NCBI GenBank assembly: GCA_030267565.1
Contig: BRXU01000008.1
Location: 2,108,001-2,172,000 of the forward strand
Source: Pleodorina starrii
Taxonomy: Eukaryota; Chlorophyta; Chlorophyceae; Chlamydomonadales; Volvocaceae
Length of the DNA: 64,000 nt
Reading direction: 5' to 3'
How positions within the stretch are numbered: the first letter of the stretch is position 1; each line of letters opens with the position of its first letter. This document shows positions 58,270-64,000 of this stretch, in pieces. The position numbers were made by a program, and so were the translations under genes. Under the pieces are notes generated by a model. That model ran no database searches and had not been told where the DNA came from. It was given only the letters and a program-made list of their open reading frames with translations.

Positions 58270-58802
58270 TGTCGTGCACCGTTGGTGTCGGTACATTTCC
58301 GGGACAAATGCCCGGTGAGGGCGCGGAGAGACGCTAGGAAGGACCCTCGAGCGTATCTGGACGTATCTCCATCTTATGGGAGATATTACGGTCGTACTGC
58401 TCGTCCAAACGAGCTCCTACCTAGGCGCGAGCGCTTCCTGCTGGAAGCGCTTCGCTTGGTCATTACGATGCCGAAGGATATATGATATTGTAACACACAA
58501 TCAGATCCCCAGCAGCGACTCTCGCTGTGGCGTTAGCCCAAGCCGCCACAATGGTGTCTCACATGCACTAGCGTGGCGCCGGCCGGGCCTGATCAACCTG
58601 GCTGGCTGCCTTATCGCTTGTGCATAATAGTAGTCAGCTCAGCAGCACTGTTGCTCGCGCGCACGTAGGCGCCGAGCTCGGACCTCACGCTAGGAAGAAG
58701 GAGCGCGGCCTCGCCCCAGCGGTCAGGCCTCGGGGCCAGTACTGGATGCAGTGAGCCCGGCTGCAGTCCAGCTGCTGTCGCGCACGCCCCGCGCGAGCCC
58801 AC
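58270..58802 (+). repeat. 3' LTR
   Basis: A 533-bp copy of the 5' LTR with no difference found on reading. The next 11-13 bases (gctgcgagcagcc) match neither the 5' internal junction nor the satellite and may be filler or part of the LTR end. Confidence 0.93.
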
Positions 58803-58813
58803 GCTGCGAGCAG

Positions 58814-59209
58814 CCACGGCAGCACTGCTGCTATACGGAAGGCGTAGAGGGGGCGGGGTGATCTGGACGGACCGGCGCAGCCATCAGCGCCCTGCAGCGG
58901 GCAGGGGCGCGAATAGCGGCCACAAACGATGGGGCTGTACCTCCGCACGACGTGGCGGCGGCACTGCTGCTATACTGAAGGCGTAGAGGGGGCGGGGTGA
59001 TCTGGACGGACCGGCACAGCCATCAGCGCCCTGCAGCGGGCAGGGGCGCGAATAGCGGCCACGAACGATGGGGCTGTACTTCCGCACGACGTGACGTCGG
59101 CACTGCTGCTATACTGAAGGCGTAGAGGGGGCGGGGTGATCTGGACGGACCGGCGCAGCCATCAGCGCCCTGCAGCAGGCAGGGGCGCGAATAGCGGCCA
59201 CGAACGATG
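58814..59209. repeat. 139-bp satellite array, right part (about 2.9 copies)
   Basis: The array resumes inside the same unit type that the element interrupted at 50,296. The next units carry the same rare variants as those at 49,805-50,082 (ccacaaacgatgg, accggcacagcc, acgtgacgtc). It ends abruptly within a unit at cacgaacgatg. Confidence 0.93.
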
Positions 59210-59699
59210 CACGCACTGTCACCGGCTGTTGACCGCCCACACCCGTCGCGTCAGCCGCCGCATCAGGTCATGGGAGTGTGTTGGGGAGGAGCAGAGGGGG
59301 CGGGGCGGGGTGATGGACCTCCCGCGCCCTAACTGGCGCAGCCATAACAACTTTCTTACAACGCATTGTGCCGCATGGCGGTCGCCGCAATAGGCAAAGT
59401 TAACGCACGTCAAGCCGGACCGCGAAATATTTAGGCACTGAGTCTTTCGATCGAAGCCCGAATGTCTGTCTGACAAGACACCGTGTGCCGAGTAATAGAC
59501 CCGAACAGCAACGAACTAGCCAAACCCAATCAACCAAGGTCCAGCAATGGATACAAGCCCGGAGCCACCTGAGACTGATCTGCTTCACGGGCCCCCCCTG
59601 CCATAACGGCTGTACTGCTGCTATACTGGGGACAAATACGCCTCTAGGTTCCGCAATCCCAGCTATATTGCATTCATCAGGCCCACGGGCCGGTGAACG
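59210..59699. other. Spacer between satellite and 259-bp repeat
   Basis: A short stretch of unique DNA with no supported gene. It contains a small satellite-like fragment (ctgtactgctgctatactg near 59,609). Confidence 0.4.
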
Positions 59700-61205
59700 A
59701 CGCCAGCGCCAACCGGCACAGCTCCCACCCGAGTCACACTGTACCCCTGTCCGCTGCCGGCCGCGAGGCCGCCGCCCCCGGCCGCCGCTGCTGCTGTATG
59801 ATGCCGCCACCTGTCCACCAGATCTCAAGCCGCCACCGTCGCCGCCGCTGCTGTCCGCTGCCGCTGCCCGCGCTTGAGCCAGCTGCGCTTGCTGCAGTGT
59901 AGCAGCGCGGTGCACCTGCTGCTGCTGCGGTGACTACGGTTGGTGCCTCGGGCCGCCACCACTCATGCCGCCAAGGCTTGACAGCATCCCGGGGCCGCCA
60001 ATGCTTCAGGGCGAGCCACGCGCAGGGCCCACACCCACGCTGGGCGCAGTCCCCACACCTCGGGCCGCCACCGCTCATGCCGCCTGCTGCTGCGGCGGCT
60101 GCTGCGGCCACCGCTCATGCCGCCTGCTGCTGCTGCGGCGACTGCGGTTGGTGCCTCGGGCCGCCACCGCTCATGCCGCCAAGGCTTGACAGCATCCCGG
60201 GGCCGCCAATGCTTCAGGGCGAGCCACGCACGGGGCCCACACCCGCGCCCGGCGCAGTCCTGCAACACGCTGAACCCTCCGCCCCTCACAGGAAAGGCGC
60301 CACCGTCGCCGCCGCTGCTGTCCGCTGCCGCTGCCCGCGCTTGCGCCAGCTGCGCTTGCTGCAGTGTAGCAGCGCGGTGCGCCTGCTGCTGCGGCGGCGG
60401 CTGCGGTTGATGCCTCGGGCCGCCACCGCTCATGCCGCCAACGCTTGGCAGCATCCCGGGGCCGCTAAAGCTCGAGGGCGAGCCACGCGCGGGGCCCACA
60501 CCCGCGCCCGGCGCAGTCCTGCAACACGCTGAACCCTCCGCCCCTCACAGGAAAGGCGCCACCGTCGCCGCCGCTGCTGTCCGCTGCCGCTGCCCGCGCT
60601 TGCGCCAGCTGCGCTTGCTGCAGTGTAGCAGCGCGGTGCGCCTGCTGCTGCGGCGGCGGCTGCGGTTGATGCCTCGGGCCGCCACCGCTCATGCCGCCAA
60701 CGCTTGGCAGCATCCCGGGGCCGCTAAAGCTCGAGGGCGAGCCACGCGCGGGGCCCACACCCGCGCCCGGCGCAGTCCTGCAACACGCTGAACCCTCCGC
60801 CCCTCACAGGAAAGGCGCCACCGTCGCCGCCGCTGCTGTCCGCTGCCGCTGCCCGCGCTTGCGCCAGCTGCGCTTGCTGCAGTGTAGCAGCGCGGTGCGC
60901 CTGCTGCTGCGGCGGCGGCTGCGGTTGATGCCTCGGGCCGCCACCGCTCATGCCGCCAAGGCTTGACAGCATCCCGGGGCCGCCAATGCTTCAGGGCGAG
61001 CCACGCGCAGGGCCCACACCCACGCTGGGTGCAGTCCCCACACCTGGGGCCCACACCCGCGCCCGGTGCAGTCGTGCAACGCGCCAAACCCTCCGCCTCT
61101 AACGGGAAAGGCGCCGCCGTCGCCGCCGCTGCTGTCCGCTGCCGCTGCCCGCGCTTGCGCCAGCTGCGCTTGCTGCAGTGTAGCAGCGTGGTGCGCCTGC
61201 TGCTG
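59700..61205. repeat. Second tandem array, unit about 259 bp (about five copies)
   Basis: The phrase cctcgggccgccaccgctca recurs at about 60,152, 60,413, 60,672 and 60,931 (spacing 261, 259, 259 bp), with partial or diverged copies at 59,945 and 60,058. Central units are nearly identical. On the minus strand each unit can encode a Gln/Ala-rich segment (QQAHRAATLQQAQLAQAR) of the style seen in algal proteins, but 259 is not a multiple of three and the frame is lost at each unit. It may have been built from a former exon. Confidence 0.85.
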
Positions 61206-64000
61206 GACGCATGGGGTGCCTGCTTGCCAAGTTTTGCGCATCGCCCCCGTCGCCCACATCGCCCCCGTTGACGCTAAAGGTGTAGAACGTGGCCGTCCAT
61301 TATGAATTTTGTTGCTCCAACGCAGTAGGTTGGGCGGGGATAGCCAAGTTACGGTTACGCGCGCGCAATGGTTGTCAGCCAGCCCTGTGACATTCAATAT
61401 ATATGTGAAAGAATCAGTAACAGTCTTTTGCGCATAATTATTGCGAGTACTCGCGCTGGTTTGGGGGACAACAGACCGGGGGCTGTGCAGGACTTTTCAT
61501 AGAATCTAAGCGCAGACTGCACCCTACAATTTACCACGAGCACGGATGTAAAGCTCGTGAAAATGTCTATTAATGGCGCTCAACATATTTCGGCGAAATC
61601 AGAATTCGGGCGGAGGGGGGCGCCCGAACTCTTACTGCGCCAGACGCCACACCGCTGCGCTCGCCGCGAACGGGCCTATTCTACAGTGCTAAATTAATGC
61701 TATTGGAAATGCCGCAAAGTTGCACAATATGTACAGGGCCGAGGGTGGTGGACGCATTAACCGTCCCCCGGCGCGTCCGAATCCGTACGGTCCTGCGTCC
61801 GCCCGTGTGGGTATATGCACTACATATCTCTGGGAGTCGTCTCTGGGAGATATCGACCAGCGGGACTACGACATCTTGCAGTACCTACGTCGCTGCGTGC
61901 GCGCCACTGACAACACACCCGTTCCCTAAATAATAAATATTATTTTGAACACCGCGTTGGACATTGTGAGCGAGTTGACATGGAAGCGTTCCGTCCGTTT
62001 CTGTGCAATTCGCACTACTCACGCACTGTAACGCGCCGCTCGTACAGGGCTCGTACTCTATCGCAATTGTCGCAATTTCAAGCAATCCTGGCTCGTTCAT
62101 GTTTGCAAAGTATAGCGTTTCTCAGATTGCACAAATTTGTAAAGGTGGTGCGTCATGCCAAAAGTAGTCGGCTGTAGATAGGGTGCCTACGGTGGGCCTA
62201 CGGTAGGCCTACGGTAGGCGCTTGAGCAATTATCCAGCTCTTCTGTAATTAATATAATGAAATCTGAGGAAGCATTCCGCAACACTTGCGCGCGTAGCCT
62301 TGGGAGGAGGCTTCCATTGCCTGGCTCGAGTCCGATCGCTTGTCTAGCGAGCGCTAGTACTTCTGGGCCGGAAAGGTGCTTTGGATTGGATTCTCGGGGT
62401 ACTGCGGTACAACTTTAGGAAGCCTGTGCGCACGCACCACAGTATTGGCAACAATAAGGCGATGGCGACTGCAGCTCAATACATACCTTGGTGTTGGGAG
62501 GGGTTCAGGCGACGCCTGTTGTTTGAAGGACTGGATTCCTAGGCGATCGCGATCAGGACCAGCGAGCATTCCCCCAGTTTACGGAGTGAGGAAGGGGCCG
62601 GCGAACCCGGGTGTGACCCGGCGTGCCGTTACTTGCGTTGTGTGGGTGTTGCACAGCGAGACCGGACCGCATAAAACGAGGCTGGACCATTTGCGGGTGT
62701 GTGTACACCTTGGATGCACCGCACAGCGGCTGATGTGCTTTCATCCCGTTTGTTGGAACCTGGATGCGTCTCGTTTTGCGCGTCGACCGAGGCTTTCCCC
62801 CTCGGAGTTTACACACAAGTCATCTTTACTGCTCCCGCCAACTATAAGAAAACATGCTTCAAAAAACACTTGAAACGCTTGCAACGTCACGTCATGTCAG
62901 GGTTCTGCGCTCTTCATTGCTGCTAGAGTGCTAGTTGTACTTTTAAAAAGCATTCGGACATTGCTGCGCACGACTGTGTCTAGAGATGACCTCGGGAAGC
63001 ATTGCCTGACTAAGACTGCCCATCAGGGGCAAACCTCTGGACCGTAGGTTCATCATAATTACGCGGTACTCACAAAAGGAACGGACGTTCACTTCGGCTT
63101 ACGCATCTACACCGTATCCTACTTATTCGCTAGTAATACAGGAGCAGTAACTTGAGCGTGGCACTACCAGCGTGAAGCGCAAACCACTCCTGCCAGGAAC
63201 TCCTGACCTCCCCTGCTCCTGACCAAACACCTCATCAGAGCTGCGAACAACATCGCGGATTACTTGGCGCTGTTGCTGTATGGGGCAACAGGACTTCTTG
63301 GGCGCCGCGCAGGCCGGGTCGCACCGCAAGCCACGCGCGGTGGCGTGGGTGCCTGAGGCGCGAAAAGAGCCGCTGCCACTGCTGCCACTGCTGCCGCTGC
63401 TGCTGCTGCTGCTGCCGCTGCTGCTGCTGCTGCTGCTGCCGCTGCTGCCGCTGCTGCTGCTGCTGGTGCTGCTGCCGCTGCTGCCGCTGCTGCTGTTTGC
63501 TGCTGCCACAACGCCAAAGGCGCGTCCGCGATTTCGCCGCCGCAGAAAGGCCTCTCTTTGCCTCCTTCCGATATCCCCCAAGGCTCGTTCCGAAACCATT
63601 TTGGCAGCAGACACCCGCTGCTGCGACAAGGGCGGCTGATCGCGGCCGCTACCTTGCCGGCTGGCTGCTGCCCAGACACAACAACATACTGCGTGATTGA
63701 CACACAGTGTACGGGTCGCCAGTGCTTTATTTGCACTCGCCGGTATGCATGGGGGCAAAGGTACGGGGCCCGAGATGGGGATTCGGCGTTTTCACCCAAA
63801 CCCAAAACACAGCCCTCCGCCCCTCCCAGCGCATTTTAACACGGTGTACACCACTTTGTTTCCGAGTCGTCCATCGGCGTATGAACGGCCACCGTTGACC
63901 GCTCCCACCCGGCGATGAACCGGTGATCCATCCACTGAAACGGCTAACCAACCCAACGACCTCAACCGACTAACGGATTCTAACCGACCAACTAACCTGG
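61206..64000. other. Gene-poor right end of the window
   Basis: The DNA from 61,290 to 63,120 is AT-richer than the genic parts and has only short frames without recognisable domains. A gcctacggtag triple repeat lies at 62,188-62,220. A minus-strand frame at about 63,599-63,123 encodes a Ser/Gly-rich peptide from the CTG/CCG tract and is not supported as a gene. Confidence 0.4.
63370..63500. repeat. CTG/CCG trinucleotide repeat
   Basis: About 130 bp of CTG and CCG triplets with few interruptions. In minus-strand frames it gives poly-Ser/Gly or poly-Ala. It could be part of an exon extending past the window, but no conserved residues flank it. Confidence 0.9.

Larger units (their letters stand above)
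50297..58802 (+). mobile_element. Ty3/Gypsy-type LTR retrotransposon inserted in the satellite
   Basis: The element has two 533-bp LTRs, an aspartic protease frame, RT plus RNase H, and integrase, in the order PR-RT-RH-IN that defines the Ty3/Gypsy group. Total length is about 8.5 kb. A PHD finger and a chromo-like tail follow the integrase. No gag or zinc knuckle is visible between the 5' LTR and the protease. The LTRs read identical, so the insertion is recent. The same satellite unit continues on both sides (cgcgacgg before, acggcagcactg after). About 11-13 bp after the 3' LTR are unexplained, and the target duplication (perhaps acgg) is uncertain. No tRNA-type primer-binding site starting TGG is seen after the 5' LTR. 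Confidence 0.93.

Noticed and set aside
63123..63758. Ser/Gly-rich minus-strand protein across the CTG/CCG tract
   Set aside because: No conserved domain, no splice partners within the window, and the composition comes from the triplet repeat.

Overview
This window is nuclear DNA of a green alga, most likely from the Chlamydomonas/volvocine lineage. The signs are very high GC, dense short introns, long Ala/Gln/Pro/Gly tracts in proteins, TGTAA-type poly(A) signals, a chloroplast-type GTPase with a transit-peptide-like start, and a gene with a VARL (volvocine RegA-like, SAND-related) domain. VARL is known from this lineage. I cannot name the species.

Layout. (1) 1,048-23,877, minus strand: one 32-exon gene whose exons I could join with consistent phase into a 3,033-residue protein. 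It has the architecture of DNA polymerase theta (POLQ/TEBICHI): a disordered Gln-rich N-terminus, an apparently intact superfamily-2 helicase, and a C-terminal family-A polymerase fold. The polymerase motifs A, B (O-helix) and C have lost nearly all catalytic residues. (2) 24,889-28,879, plus strand, head-to-head with the first gene: a 9-exon, 609-residue NOG1-family GTPase resembling plant chloroplast PDE318. (3) 29,640-37,660: gene-poor DNA with palindromes and minisatellites. (4) 38,603-43,525, minus strand: a three-exon VARL-domain regulator of 1,357 residues, with a 32-nt exon inside the DNA-binding domain. (5) 43,526-47,587: no convincing gene. (6) 47,588-50,296 and 58,814-59,209: a 139-bp satellite with higher-order structure, split by (7) a Ty3/Gypsy-type LTR retrotransposon at 50,297-58,802. 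The element has 533-bp LTRs that read identical, protease, RT/RNase H and integrase, plus a PHD finger behind the integrase and no visible gag. (8) About 59,700-61,200: a second, 259-bp tandem repeat. (9) 61,210-64,000: no convincing gene, but a CTG/CCG tract.

The POLQ-like gene and the GTPase gene probably share a roughly 1-kb divergent promoter. The main lead is the helicase-pseudopolymerase. Secondary leads are intron sequences shared within and between genes, several GC-AG introns, the PHD-bearing retroelement, and the satellite array whose unit order continues across the insertion. Comparisons with named families are from general knowledge; no database search was run.
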